Positions 44,467-54,636 of a DNA stretch of 64,000 bases are shown here, piece after piece. Location of the stretch: contig CAIWAO010000067.1 in NCBI GenBank assembly GCA_903910745.1, positions 62,001 through 126,000 of the forward strand, in the 5' to 3' direction. The DNA is from an uncultured Burkholderiales bacterium. GTDB taxonomy: Bacteria; Pseudomonadota; Gammaproteobacteria; Burkholderiales; Burkholderiaceae_C. The number at the start of each line of letters is the position of its first letter. The stretch's first letter is position 1. The position numbers and the translations under genes were made by a program. The notes below the pieces were generated by a model. The model searched no databases. It saw only the letters and a list, made by a program, of their open reading frames with translations, and was not told the DNA's origin.

Positions 44467-45186
44467 TTAGTCTTGTTGTTTGGCAAAGACATAGCCAACT
44501 CCGCGGACGGTCAGAATTCTCTTTGGATTTTTAATATCTCTTTCAATATTTAGACGAATGCGCCCGATATGTACATCTATTGATCGATCAAACGCATCGA
44601 GCTCCCTCCCCCTGACAGATTCCATTATTTGGTCGCGACTTAGAACTCTACCGGCTCTTTCCGCAAGTACAAGCAACAAATCAAACTGGTAGGACGTTAA
44701 GTCACAGGGGATACTTGAGATGGATACTGTACGTGAATTCTTGTCAATCTCCAAAGAGCCAAATTTTAGAACTTCAGAGCTGTCTTCAATACTAGCCTCG
44801 TGGAAAGGGTTGCGTCTTCTTAAAATAGCTTTAATTCTGGCAAGCAACTCTCTGGGTTCAAAAGGTTTACCAATATAGTCATCTGCACCTAACTCTAGGC
44901 CTACAACTCTATCCATTGGATCGCCCTTGGCAGTTAGCATTAAAACAGGGGTGAAATTTATTGGCGTACTCAATGCACGAATTTTTCTACAAACCTCTAG
45001 ACCGTCAATGTCTGGGAGCATTAAATCAAGGATTACTAATCCAAAGGCCTTTGTGCTTTGTCCTAGCATTTGTAGGCCCTGTAAACCAGATGATGCATGC
45101 ACAACTTCAAATCCGGATTGGTGCAAATACTCTCTCACCATTTGTGCGAGTCTAAAGTCATCTTCAATAATTAATAATCGGTCCAT
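44467..45186 (-). CDS. OmpR-family response regulator (start assigned at MDRLLIIEDD)
   Basis: LLIIEDDFRLAQMVREYL, VILDLMLPDIDGLEVCRKIR, winged-helix DNA-binding C domain. Confidence 0.95.
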   Translation of the reverse strand: MDRLLIIEDDFRLAQMVREYLHQSGFEVVHASSGLQGLQMLGQSTKAFGLVILDLMLPDIDGLEVCRKIRALSTPINFTPVLMLTAKGDPMDRVVGLELGADDYIGKPFEPRELLARIKAILRRRNPFHEASIEDSSEVLKFGSLEIDKNSRTVSISSIPCDLTSYQFDLLLVLAERAGRVLSRDQIMESVRGRELDAFDRSIDVHIGRIRLNIERDIKNPKRILTVRGVGYVFAKQQD

Positions 45187-45368
45187 ATTTTGACTTATTC
45201 GATTGAGCATGTAGAACTTTAGCCCAAAGCATTAAAACCATTAGCATGCCTTATTAAGCTAAATCTCATGTGAACTTAGAGTAAAGAAAAGTAAACCAAC
45301 CGAGATGTAACGATTGAGTTAATTTCCTTGGAACATCAAATTCATTGTGTGATAAACCGGTAGATAAA

Positions 45369-46703
45369 TCAGGTGAAATGTTCTGGTTTTTGTTTATTTA
45401 TGACTAAGATTAATAAAATCACTGGAATGCCCAAAAAAGCAGTGGCTATGAAAAAATATTGATATCCAAAGTGGTTCACAAAAACACCAGAAAATCCAGC
45501 TAAAAATTTAGGAATTAAAAGCATCACTGAGCTCAAGATTGCGTATTGTGTTGCTGAATACTCAATATTTACCAGTGAGGATAGATAGGCAATAAAAGCA
45601 GCAGATGCAATTCCGCCACTTAAATTGTCCATTGAGATAACACCAATTAAAGCTCGTACGTCGTGTCCGTACAAACTGAGCCATGAAAAAAGTAAATTGC
45701 TTAACGCACTCAGTATGGCCCCCCATAACAAAACACGCATAACTCCAAAACGCACTGAAAGAGAGCCCCCTATAAAAGCGCCCAATAAGGTCATTACAAC
45801 GCCGTACACTTTACTAACCGTTGCAATCTCGGTTTTGGTATATCCCATATCTACGTAAAAAGGATTTGCCATGATTCCCATCACGATATCACTAATTCGG
45901 TATGTGGCAATTAGGGCAAGGATAGTGAAAGCCCGCCATTTATAACGGATACAAAAATCTTTGAACGGTGCAAACAAAGTCGTGGCCAGCCAAGATTTGA
46001 AGTTGGGTGAGGCAGGCTTTGGAGTAAAAGCAGGTTCTCTAGAGAAAATCACGGTGACAGTTCCAACTAGCATAGAAGCTGCCATACAAAGATAGGCAAT
46101 TCTCCATCCGGAAGGGTTATAAGCATTGATATCCGCTGTGTTTGAGGTATTTAGAGAGGCGATCCAAAGGGCACCTGCTCCTGCCCATATCATGGCAATC
46201 CTGTAACCCGTTTGGTAGCATGCGGCAAGCGCTCCTTGCAACTCGGCACTGGCTGACTCAATTCGGTAAGCATCCAAGGCGATGTCTTGTGTAGCTGAAC
46301 CAAATGCGACAACAAGGGCGCATCCAACAAGTAATTCCAAATGAATTTGTGGATCAACAAAACCCATCCCAATTAAACCAATAATGATAATGAATTGAGC
46401 CATTAGCAGCCAGGCGCGTCTTCTTCCTAAGGCGCGCGATATGAAGGGCAGGTTAAGTTGATCAACAAGAGGAGCCCAAACCCACTTTAGACCGTAAGCC
46501 AAGCCTATCCAACTTAGAAAGCCAATCGTAGATAGGTCAACCGCTGCCTCTCTTAGCCTAAAGCTAAGTGTACCCAATACCAACAAAAGAGGTAGCCCAG
46601 CAGAAAAGCCAAGCGTCAACATCCTGAGGCTACCAGGTCGGAAATAAACTATTAACCAATCAGGTATCTGGAGGTGAGAAGTATCTTTGAAGTTTTTTAA
46701 CAT
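45369..46703 (-). CDS. ampG: AmpG-family muropeptide MFS transporter
   Basis: FSAGLPLLLVLGTLSFRLREAAVDLSTIGFLSWIGLAYGLKWVWAPLVDQL, GSATQDIALDAYRIE. Confidence 0.92.
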   Translation of the reverse strand: MLKNFKDTSHLQIPDWLIVYFRPGSLRMLTLGFSAGLPLLLVLGTLSFRLREAAVDLSTIGFLSWIGLAYGLKWVWAPLVDQLNLPFISRALGRRRAWLLMAQFIIIIGLIGMGFVDPQIHLELLVGCALVVAFGSATQDIALDAYRIESASAELQGALAACYQTGYRIAMIWAGAGALWIASLNTSNTADINAYNPSGWRIAYLCMAASMLVGTVTVIFSREPAFTPKPASPNFKSWLATTLFAPFKDFCIRYKWRAFTILALIATYRISDIVMGIMANPFYVDMGYTKTEIATVSKVYGVVMTLLGAFIGGSLSVRFGVMRVLLWGAILSALSNLLFSWLSLYGHDVRALIGVISMDNLSGGIASAAFIAYLSSLVNIEYSATQYAILSSVMLLIPKFLAGFSGVFVNHFGYQYFFIATAFLGIPVILLILVINKQKPEHFT

Positions 46704-46765
46704 TGTGTTATTGTCAACTATCTTTATTTAAATTATTCGGTTGATTAAAAGCTAAAGATTAAAGT

Positions 46766-47623
46766 ATGAAATTTTTTCAAAAACCCCCAAAAAATAACAA
46801 ATTTAAATTACTTACACTGTGCTTGTTGTTGATTTTTTTTCGAGTGGGGGCTGCCAGGGAAGGGGTCAATGTTGGGGCTGAATCTGCGTTTACCAATCTC
46901 GTTCCTGCTGAGCAGGTTGAACAAACAGCTAAACAACAGTATTATCAGCTCTTAAATGAAGCTAAATCTAACCGCGCATTAGCCGCATCCTCACATCCAT
47001 TATTCTTACAAGTTAGCGCCATTAGTCGCAGGTTAATTCCGATTGCGGTTACATGGAATAAGAGGGCTCAAAATTGGAAATGGGAAGTCAATGTCATAGG
47101 CTCCAATACAGTAAATGCTTTTTGCATGCCGGGCGGAAAAATTGCAGTTTATAGTGGCCTTTTGCAACAACTCAAATTAACTGACGACGAAGTCGCTATG
47201 GTTTTAGGTCATGAGATGACTCATGCTGTTCGTGAACATGCAAGGGAGCGAATGGGCAAAGGAGAGGTCACCCAAGGCGTGGCTGCGGTTGGAGGCTTCG
47301 TTGCGGCTCAGGTTTTTGGAATAGATCCAAGATTAACAGGCATGGTTGCACGACAAGGGTCAGAGTTGTTGTTATTGAAATTTAGCAGACAAGACGAGAC
47401 CGAGGCTGACTTAATCGGAATGGAACTCGCTGCCAGGGCGGGATATGACCCTAGAGCTGCAATAACGCTTTGGCAAAAAATGTCTCAAATGAACGGCAAT
47501 AGCCCCCCTCAATGGCTCAGTACTCATCCCGCCGCTCAGACCAGAATCAAAGAGCTTGAGAATAATTTGTCACGAGTTATGCCCCTTTATCAGCAGGCAA
47601 GAAAAAACCAAGGCTTGCCATAA
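46766..47623 (+). CDS. M48-family periplasmic metallopeptidase (Zn-dependent, BepA/LoiP-like)
   Basis: NAFCMPGGKIAVYSGLL, VLGHEMTHAVREHARER (HExxH), ETEADLIGMELAARAGYDP. Confidence 0.93.
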   Translation: MKFFQKPPKNNKFKLLTLCLLLIFFRVGAAREGVNVGAESAFTNLVPAEQVEQTAKQQYYQLLNEAKSNRALAASSHPLFLQVSAISRRLIPIAVTWNKRAQNWKWEVNVIGSNTVNAFCMPGGKIAVYSGLLQQLKLTDDEVAMVLGHEMTHAVREHARERMGKGEVTQGVAAVGGFVAAQVFGIDPRLTGMVARQGSELLLLKFSRQDETEADLIGMELAARAGYDPRAAITLWQKMSQMNGNSPPQWLSTHPAAQTRIKELENNLSRVMPLYQQARKNQGLP

Positions 47624-47653
47624 TTGATTGGGTGAGAAGTCGGGTTATTTTTA

Positions 47654-48634
47654 TTAATTTAGATCGCCTACATGAGTCGAGTTTTTAATTGCAGCCAAAA
47701 CACACTGCTTTTGCCTCTCGCGAGCCTTAATTTTTTGCTCTTCAGTGGTTTGATCAAAACAGTTATCGCAACTCACACCCAATTCGAATTTGGCAGAATT
47801 TTCATTCTCTTTCGTGATTGGCTGTCTACATACTCTACACAAATGATACTGCCCTGGACGAAGTGCATGATCAACTGTAACTCTTTCATCAAATACAAAA
47901 CATTCCCCATTCCACAAGCTCTTATCTTGAGGGATTGTTTCCAGATATTTAAGAATACCTCCTTGTAAATGGTAAACCTCATCAAAACCAAGACTTTTCA
48001 TGTATGCAGTTGATTTTTCGCACCGTATACCTCCAGTGCAAAACATAGCTACTTTGGGCTTTTGATCTTGCAAAAGCATTGGCTGGTGTTTTACCCATTC
48101 AGCTAGTTCTGTAAACTTCCTAATTTTGGGGTCGATTGCACCCGAGAAAGTACCTAGTTCAACTTCGTAATCATTTCTGGTATCGATAAGGAAAACGTTG
48201 GGATCTTGAATGAGAGAGTTCCAATCCTCTGGTTTTACATACGTCCCTGTGTTGATATTGGGGTTAATATTAGGGACACCAAACGTTACGATCTCTTTTT
48301 TGAGTCTTACCTTCATTCTTCTGAATGGTTTGAGGTGTGTCCATGACTCTTTATGTTCTAGATCATGGAAGGCTGGATCCGATTTAAGAAAAGAAAGAAC
48401 GGCTCTGATATCATTTTCTAAGCCACTGATGGTACTGTTGATGCCTTCTCTTGCTAGTAATATGATGCCCTTGATATTGTGAGTTTCACAAAACTCAAGA
48501 ATAGGCTCTCTTTTTAACTCAAAGTCAGGTAAGTCCACAAATTTGTAGAATGCCGCAGTTAAAAACAAAGGCGGAGTTGGAGCGGTTTGTTGATCCAATT
48601 GATTAAACATGTTGATTGAATTGCCTTGTATCAA
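47654..48634 (-). CDS. trhO: tRNA uridine(34) hydroxylase TrhO / rhodanese-domain (YceA) protein
   Basis: GIILLAREGINSTISG, MFCTGGIRCEKSTAYMKSLGFDEVYHLQGGILKYLE. Confidence 0.93.
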   Translation of the reverse strand: MIQGNSINMFNQLDQQTAPTPPLFLTAAFYKFVDLPDFELKREPILEFCETHNIKGIILLAREGINSTISGLENDIRAVLSFLKSDPAFHDLEHKESWTHLKPFRRMKVRLKKEIVTFGVPNINPNINTGTYVKPEDWNSLIQDPNVFLIDTRNDYEVELGTFSGAIDPKIRKFTELAEWVKHQPMLLQDQKPKVAMFCTGGIRCEKSTAYMKSLGFDEVYHLQGGILKYLETIPQDKSLWNGECFVFDERVTVDHALRPGQYHLCRVCRQPITKENENSAKFELGVSCDNCFDQTTEEQKIKARERQKQCVLAAIKNSTHVGDLN

Positions 48635-48744
48635 CCAAAGTGGTTATTTGGTTAAGGGAATTTCGATATTTTACCGCCAGTTCAGCGGGGCAAAATAATT
48701 GAAAAAATAAGACTTGATATAGCTCAAAATTAATGCTTAAATTT

Positions 48745-50898
48745 TTATACCTTGAGCTTTAAGATGCAATCTTTCAACTCTTGGATATTAATGGGTTTAG
48801 AAATATGATCATCTATACCGTAGCTTTTCATTTTTAAGAGATCAGTTGGATAAGCGTAACCCGTTAATGCAATTATTTTTGTTTTCTTATTAAGTCCTTT
48901 TGAGCGAATGATCCTAGTTGCTTGTTGACCAGTCATCTTTGGCATCTCTAAATCCATCAAGACTAGATCAAATTTAGTTTTCATTGCAAGCGAGACTGCT
49001 TCCTTGCCGTTTGCAGCTTGAAAAAAAGCGTGCCCGTACTTAGACAAAATGCGAATAATAATTTCCCGGTTCAACTGCACATCATCTACTACTAAAATTT
49101 TGTAGTGATTGTTAGCCTCTGGACTTACTAAATTTTCAACCTCAATCGGAAGTTCGAACGCCTCTTGAAAATCGAGTACGATATGAAAGGTCGTACCAAA
49201 CTGTTCGATTGAATTAACAGAAATAGAACCTCCCATTGCATCTATTATGCTTTTGGTAATAGTCAATCCAAGTCCACTACCGCCGTAATGACGAAAGATT
49301 GAGGAATCTGCTTGTTCAAATTTATTAAAAATACGGTTAATCGAGTGAAGTGGAATTCCAATACCTGTATCAGTAATTTTTAAATTTAGAGTTAGAAGGT
49401 TAAGATTTTTCCTGCTCAAATCTGAAAATACTTTAACTCCTCCAGTGTGGGTAAATTTAATAGCATTAGAAATTAAATTAATAAGAATTTGACTTATTCT
49501 TATGGGATCGCCAATTAAGAGATATTTAGAAAGCCCAGACATTTCCAAATCTAGGGTTAAGTTCTTTTGTTTTGCGACTTGTTTAAATAAATAGACAGAT
49601 GACTCAAGTACTTCCTTTAAATTAAATTCTAGGTGCTCTAGACTTAATTTACCTTCTTCAATTTTGGATAAATCTAATATATCATTTAAAATTTTTGAGA
49701 GCACTTGCGTAGTGTTGATGATTCGTTGCAAGTCAATTTTTAATTTTGGATCAATACTCTCCTCCTTGATAGCTTGAGATAATCCTAGGATAGCGTTAAG
49801 AGGCGTTCTTATCTCGTGACTCATCGTAGCTAAAAAATAACTTTTAGCGTTGCTTTCTGCCTGTGTCTGTAATTTACTTTCTTGGAGAGCCTGAGAATTA
49901 AAAAACCACGAGAGAATTGATTTATTACTTCTAATCGTGTTTTTTGTAGAAACAAATATAACGAAACAAAAAATTGAGGTTAATAAGCTTAGACCAATTG
50001 AATTAAACTGCCAAGAAACCGGCAAATCACTCTTTGCCAAACCCATCAAAATTGCAAATGGCAGATGATTAAATCTTTGAAATGCATAAATTCTTTCAAT
50101 GTTGTCAATGGGAGAAACTGCCGAGTATGCAACCGCAGTTACATCTATATTGGAGTGTAAAAAATCTTTAAGTTTATTGGATGTGTTCGCAAAACCCGGA
50201 CCACTGCCGGGCCCTGTCCCTACTGGAAGTCTGATAATTTGAATTAAATTTTTATCTCTTAGGCTTATAACCCCTTTTTTACCAAGATTGATATTCAAAA
50301 AGGAAGCGTTGATTGAATCAATTGGTATTTGAAGAAATATTATTCCATAAAATTTATTTTTAACGGAGAGCCTTTTAACTCCAAAGATTGACCATTCACT
50401 GTTTGGTAATGTTTTGATCGGATCAGTGAAAAGGAAATCTGAAGTGGAGTTAGAAAGATAAGGTAAAAAATTTTGTAAAAGAGGATTTAACTTATTCCTA
50501 AAATGATCTTCATCTGTTGAGGTATTCAATTTAATATGCCCCTCAGGTGTTGAAATGAGCAAGCTCAAATTTTTGAGTGGCAAGTGCCCTATTTCTTCTT
50601 TAATTTGAAGCTTAAATGCATTTAATTCTATTTTGTTAGACAAATCCATTTCTAAATATCTTGAGCCAATTGTGTTCATGATTGACTCAGATTGATCAAG
50701 TGTGCTTTCTACTTGTATTGCAATAATTTTCGCAGTATTTTGAATGTTTGATTTTGCTGACCTATCGTCCTCTGATAGTTGAATCCATAATAACAAAAAA
50801 CAAATGATGACAAATAACAATGACACCAAGGCGGGCACGAGATAATGATTGAGGGGCTGTTTAAAACTAGAGATTAAATATTTATGAGCCGAATTCAT
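48745..50898 (-). CDS. Hybrid sensor histidine kinase (periplasmic sensor, HisKA, HATPase, REC)
   Basis: SYFLATMSHEIRTPLNAILGLSQAI, GGSGLGLTITKSIIDAMGG, ILVVDDVQLNREIIIRIL...DLVLMDLEMPKMTG. Confidence 0.93.
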   Translation of the reverse strand: MNSAHKYLISSFKQPLNHYLVPALVSLLFVIICFLLLWIQLSEDDRSAKSNIQNTAKIIAIQVESTLDQSESIMNTIGSRYLEMDLSNKIELNAFKLQIKEEIGHLPLKNLSLLISTPEGHIKLNTSTDEDHFRNKLNPLLQNFLPYLSNSTSDFLFTDPIKTLPNSEWSIFGVKRLSVKNKFYGIIFLQIPIDSINASFLNINLGKKGVISLRDKNLIQIIRLPVGTGPGSGPGFANTSNKLKDFLHSNIDVTAVAYSAVSPIDNIERIYAFQRFNHLPFAILMGLAKSDLPVSWQFNSIGLSLLTSIFCFVIFVSTKNTIRSNKSILSWFFNSQALQESKLQTQAESNAKSYFLATMSHEIRTPLNAILGLSQAIKEESIDPKLKIDLQRIINTTQVLSKILNDILDLSKIEEGKLSLEHLEFNLKEVLESSVYLFKQVAKQKNLTLDLEMSGLSKYLLIGDPIRISQILINLISNAIKFTHTGGVKVFSDLSRKNLNLLTLNLKITDTGIGIPLHSINRIFNKFEQADSSIFRHYGGSGLGLTITKSIIDAMGGSISVNSIEQFGTTFHIVLDFQEAFELPIEVENLVSPEANNHYKILVVDDVQLNREIIIRILSKYGHAFFQAANGKEAVSLAMKTKFDLVLMDLEMPKMTGQQATRIIRSKGLNKKTKIIALTGYAYPTDLLKMKSYGIDDHISKPINIQELKDCILKLKV

Positions 50899-51113
50899 GT
50901 GATTTGGTCGAAAGTTCTTTGAATAGAATATGGTTTATTCAAAGCGCTTAGTCAATAAATATCTTGACAGGCTTTGATAATTATCCGGCGCGAATATTTA
51001 TGTCTATTGACCTTTAATTCGCTAATCGAATCAACAAAGAACAAATAGAGTTTTTCTTAAATAAATCATTCACAAAAAACAAAGTGGATTAGATCTTTTA
51101 AATTGGACACTTT

Positions 51114-51506
51114 ATGAGGCTAATAAGGTTGGGTTCTTATTTGGTATTACTATTCTCTTCATTCAAATCATTTTCAGAAATGGATAATCAATATAGATGC
51201 GATGGTGTTAAAGTGATTTTAAGAATTTCAGATATAGTTCCTGGTGATTCGATTTAAGGATTAAAAAAAGCAACGCAGATGCATGAGTCTTGGCATCGAA
51301 CGAATGGTGTGAAACATAATCGTATTGTCCTAGGCGAGGTTTATAAATCCGACGCGAATACAAATACTATATTTGCTGACAACACGAAAGTGATTAGTTT
51401 GCACATTAATACTCCCAGCCTTGATGAGGGTGCTGCTGACATAAAAACCAGGGAGATGCTGGTTATTAAGAATTTAAATCTGAGTACAATAAAAATTCAA
51501 AAATGA
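51114..51506 (+). pseudogene. Small secreted-type protein interrupted by an in-frame TAA (51255-51257)
   Basis: ATG 51114 MRLIRLGSYLVLLFSSFKSFSEMDNQYRCDGVKVILRISDIVPGDSI*GLKKATQMHESWHRTNGVKHNRIVLGEVYKSDANTNTIFADNTKVISLHINTPSLDEGAADIKTREMLVIKNLNLSTIKIQK*; both halves share one frame. Confidence 0.5.
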
Positions 51507-51636
51507 CATATGAAATTAGGGCCTATTTACCAAAAGTGTATTCGTTCAAAACTGAGAATTTTTACGCTTAGCTATAAATAAATGCATCACTTAAAAGAGT
51601 CAAGAAGTTGGTTGGTCTAAAAGATTTATTCAATGA

Positions 51637-52428
51637 TCAAATTTTGAATTCATAATTAACAATAATTGGCGCATGGTCTGAGAATCGCTCAGCCTTGTGT
51701 ATTTGAACATTCCTAGCAAGTTGGCCAAGTGCCTGGGTAGCTATTTGATAATCTAAGCGCCATCCCACGTTATTTGCCCACGCTTGTCCTCTGTTGCTCC
51801 ACCAGGTATAGCAATCATCAGTCGTATCTGGGTGTAGATGTCTGTAAACATCTGTTAATCCTGTTTCGCTTAACAACTTAGTCATCCATTGTCTTTCCTG
51901 GGGTAGGAATCCGCTGTTTTTTTGGTTGCTTTTCCAATTCTTCAGGTCTTTCTCTTGGTGAGCAATGTTGATATCACCGCATAAAATAAATTCACGAGAC
52001 CCTTTAAGTTTTTTTATGTAAGGCTCTATGGCATCTAAAAAACGATATTTAGCTTCTTGCCTATCCTCCCCAGAAGATCCACTCGGAAAATAACTACTGA
52101 TGATGGAGAGCTTTCTAGAAGGAGTATCAAAACATAGCTCAAGATAACGCCCTTCTGCATCGAATTCAGAGTTCCCAAAACCAACTTTAACATCACTGGG
52201 CTCGTGTTTGGTGTAAACACCGACACCGGAATAGCCCTTTTTTTCGGCAAAATGAAAATGACCATTTAGCCCGGCCAGATTTTCTAATGTGCCTTGAATA
52301 TCTTCTTTTTGGGCTTTAAGCTCTTGAACACAAATACAATCGGCATTGGATTGACTCAACCAATCTTCAACACCTTTGCGGGCTGCTGATCGAATTCCGT
52401 TGAGATTTAGAGATATGAGTTTGAACAA
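51637..52428 (-). CDS. xthA: Exodeoxyribonuclease III
   Basis: KLISLNLNGIRSAARKGVEDWLSQSNADCICVQELKAQ, CGDINIAHQEKDLKNWK, WRLDYQI. Confidence 0.96.
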   Translation of the reverse strand: MFKLISLNLNGIRSAARKGVEDWLSQSNADCICVQELKAQKEDIQGTLENLAGLNGHFHFAEKKGYSGVGVYTKHEPSDVKVGFGNSEFDAEGRYLELCFDTPSRKLSIISSYFPSGSSGEDRQEAKYRFLDAIEPYIKKLKGSREFILCGDINIAHQEKDLKNWKSNQKNSGFLPQERQWMTKLLSETGLTDVYRHLHPDTTDDCYTWWSNRGQAWANNVGWRLDYQIATQALGQLARNVQIHKAERFSDHAPIIVNYEFKI

Positions 52429-52440
52429 AGGGAGCCTTTA

Positions 52441-53136
52441 ATGCAAAGTTTTGAGTTGACTAGTGATGAATTAGCCCAAGATTTCGTCCAGTTTTCCATA
52501 GATTGTGGAGTGCTTAAATTTGGAGAATTTAAAACCAAAGCAGGTCGAATTTCCCCATATTTCTTTAATGCAGGATTGTTTAACGATGGACATAAACTTG
52601 GCAAATTAGCTCAGTTTTATGCCAAACGTATTCTATCAAGTGAGTTAGAGTTTGACATGATTTTTGGTCCTGCTTATAAGGGAATTCCGCTTGGTGCAGC
52701 AGTAAGTATAGAACTTGCAAGGCTAGGAAAAACCGTACCTTTTGCTTACAACCGAAAGGAGATCAAAGATCACGGTGAGGGAGGCAATATTGTTGGCGCA
52801 GAGTTAGTGGGGCGAGTGTTAATTATTGACGATGTAATTAGCGCAGGTACCGCTGTCAGGGAATCTATCGGCCTTATCAAGGCAGCAGGTGCGGCACCGT
52901 ACGCGATTGCTATAGCTCTTGATCGACAAGAGCGAGCCACAATAGTTCGAGACGGTAAGGTCATAGACTCAGATAACAGTGCGATTGATTACATTCGCTC
53001 AGAGATTGGTCTCAAGGTCTGTACGGTCGCTTTGCTTGAAGACCTTCTATCGTTTTTAAAAAGGAGCAAAGATCCCGCATTACAGCAGCACTTAAACAAC
53101 GTTCAAAGATACCGTGATCAATACGGACCGAGGTAG
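52441..53136 (+). CDS. pyrE: Orotate phosphoribosyltransferase
   Basis: FKTKAGRISPYFFNAGLFNDG, FGPAYKGIPLGAAVSIEL, VLIIDDVISAGTAVRES. Confidence 0.97.
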   Translation: MQSFELTSDELAQDFVQFSIDCGVLKFGEFKTKAGRISPYFFNAGLFNDGHKLGKLAQFYAKRILSSELEFDMIFGPAYKGIPLGAAVSIELARLGKTVPFAYNRKEIKDHGEGGNIVGAELVGRVLIIDDVISAGTAVRESIGLIKAAGAAPYAIAIALDRQERATIVRDGKVIDSDNSAIDYIRSEIGLKVCTVALLEDLLSFLKRSKDPALQQHLNNVQRYRDQYGPR

Positions 53137-53139
53137 TTA

Positions 53140-54636
53140 TTATTGAAGTTTTTTCTTTAGAAGCTCAGTTAATTGCTGAGGATTAGCCTGACCTTTACTG
53201 GCCTTCATAGCTTGTCCAATTAGGGCATTAAAGGCTTTTTCTTTACCTGCCTTGTACTGTGCAACATTATCCGCATTCGCTGCAATGACTGTGTTCACCA
53301 ATGATTCAAGAGCTCCAATATCATTTACTTGTTTAAGCCCCTTTGATTGAATCAGCTCATCAATATCTGAGTCTGGGCTGGACCAAAGAGCGTCTAATAG
53401 AGTTTTAGCTGAGTTGTTGGAAATATCGCCGCTGGAGATTCTAGAAATGAGAGCTCCTAGCGCAGTCGAGCCGACGGGGGAGTCTTGTATTTCAATGCTC
53501 TCCTCATTTAGTTTCCGCGACAATTCACCCATCACCCAATTACTCGCCAATTTTGCTTGTCCACAATGACTAACCGTCTCCTCAAAGTAGGCCGCCATAT
53601 GAGTACTTTGAGTAAGGGTTGAAGCATCATACAGAGGCAAAGAATAGGCTGTTACAAAGCGGTCTGCCATAGCTCTTGGGAGCTCGGGCATAGTAGCGCG
53701 GACTTGATCGATCCATTCACTTGAAATCTCCAGGGGAGGCAAATCTGGGTCGGGGAAGTAGCGGTAATCCGCTGCATCTTCTTTACTTCGCATGCTTCTG
53801 GTTTCGCCAGTATCAGGATCAAATAACACAGTAGCCTGTTCGATTGTTTTGCCGTCCTCGATTTGTTCAATTTGCCAGCGCACTTCAAAGTCAATGGCTT
53901 GTTGCATGAACTTGAAGCTGTTTAGATTTTTAATTTCTCGACGAGTACCCAGGGGTTGACCCGGTTTACGAACAGATACGTTTGCATCGCATCTAAAAGA
54001 GCCCTCTTGCATGTTTCCGTCGCAAACCTGGATCCAAGTCACAATTTTGTGTAATTCTTTTGCATACGCTACTGCCTCTTGACTAGAGCGCATGTCGGGC
54101 TCGGTGACAATTTCTAAAAGAGGTGTACCGGCTCTGTTTAAATCAATGCCGCTCAATCCCACAAAATCTTCATGCAATGACTTGCCAGCGTCCTCTTCTA
54201 GGTGCGCTCTGACCAATCGAACGCTTTTTGGGGTATCTCCTAAAAAGAACGAAACTTCTCCTCCTTGAACTACAGGTATTTCAAATTGACTAATTTGATA
54301 GCCTTTGGGTAGGTCTGGGTAGAAATAATTTTTGCGAGCAAAAATGCTTCGTTCTGAAATGTGAGAGCCTAAAGCGAGACCAAGTCGAATTGCACACTCA
54401 ACAGCTTTCATGTTCATGACTGGTAATGCGCCGGGTAGTGCCAAATCAACCGCACATGCCTGGGTATTTGGTTGTGCCCCAAAATGAGTTGATGCTCTTG
54501 AGAAAATTTTACTCTTTGTTAAGAGTTGCGCGTGCGTCTCAAATCCAATGACAACTTCGTACCCTTGCACCAATGTAGAGGACGAAGATGCATTGTCTTT
54601 AATGCTAGCTTTAGACTGATTAGAGGATTTGCTCAT
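53140..54636 (-). CDS. gatB: Asp-tRNA(Asn)/Glu-tRNA(Gln) amidotransferase subunit B
   Basis: [47 protein letters not shown]. Confidence 0.97.
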   Translation of the reverse strand: MSKSSNQSKASIKDNASSSSTLVQGYEVVIGFETHAQLLTKSKIFSRASTHFGAQPNTQACAVDLALPGALPVMNMKAVECAIRLGLALGSHISERSIFARKNYFYPDLPKGYQISQFEIPVVQGGEVSFFLGDTPKSVRLVRAHLEEDAGKSLHEDFVGLSGIDLNRAGTPLLEIVTEPDMRSSQEAVAYAKELHKIVTWIQVCDGNMQEGSFRCDANVSVRKPGQPLGTRREIKNLNSFKFMQQAIDFEVRWQIEQIEDGKTIEQATVLFDPDTGETRSMRSKEDAADYRYFPDPDLPPLEISSEWIDQVRATMPELPRAMADRFVTAYSLPLYDASTLTQSTHMAAYFEETVSHCGQAKLASNWVMGELSRKLNEESIEIQDSPVGSTALGALISRISSGDISNNSAKTLLDALWSSPDSDIDELIQSKGLKQVNDIGALESLVNTVIAANADNVAQYKAGKEKAFNALIGQAMKASKGQANPQQLTELLKKKLQ

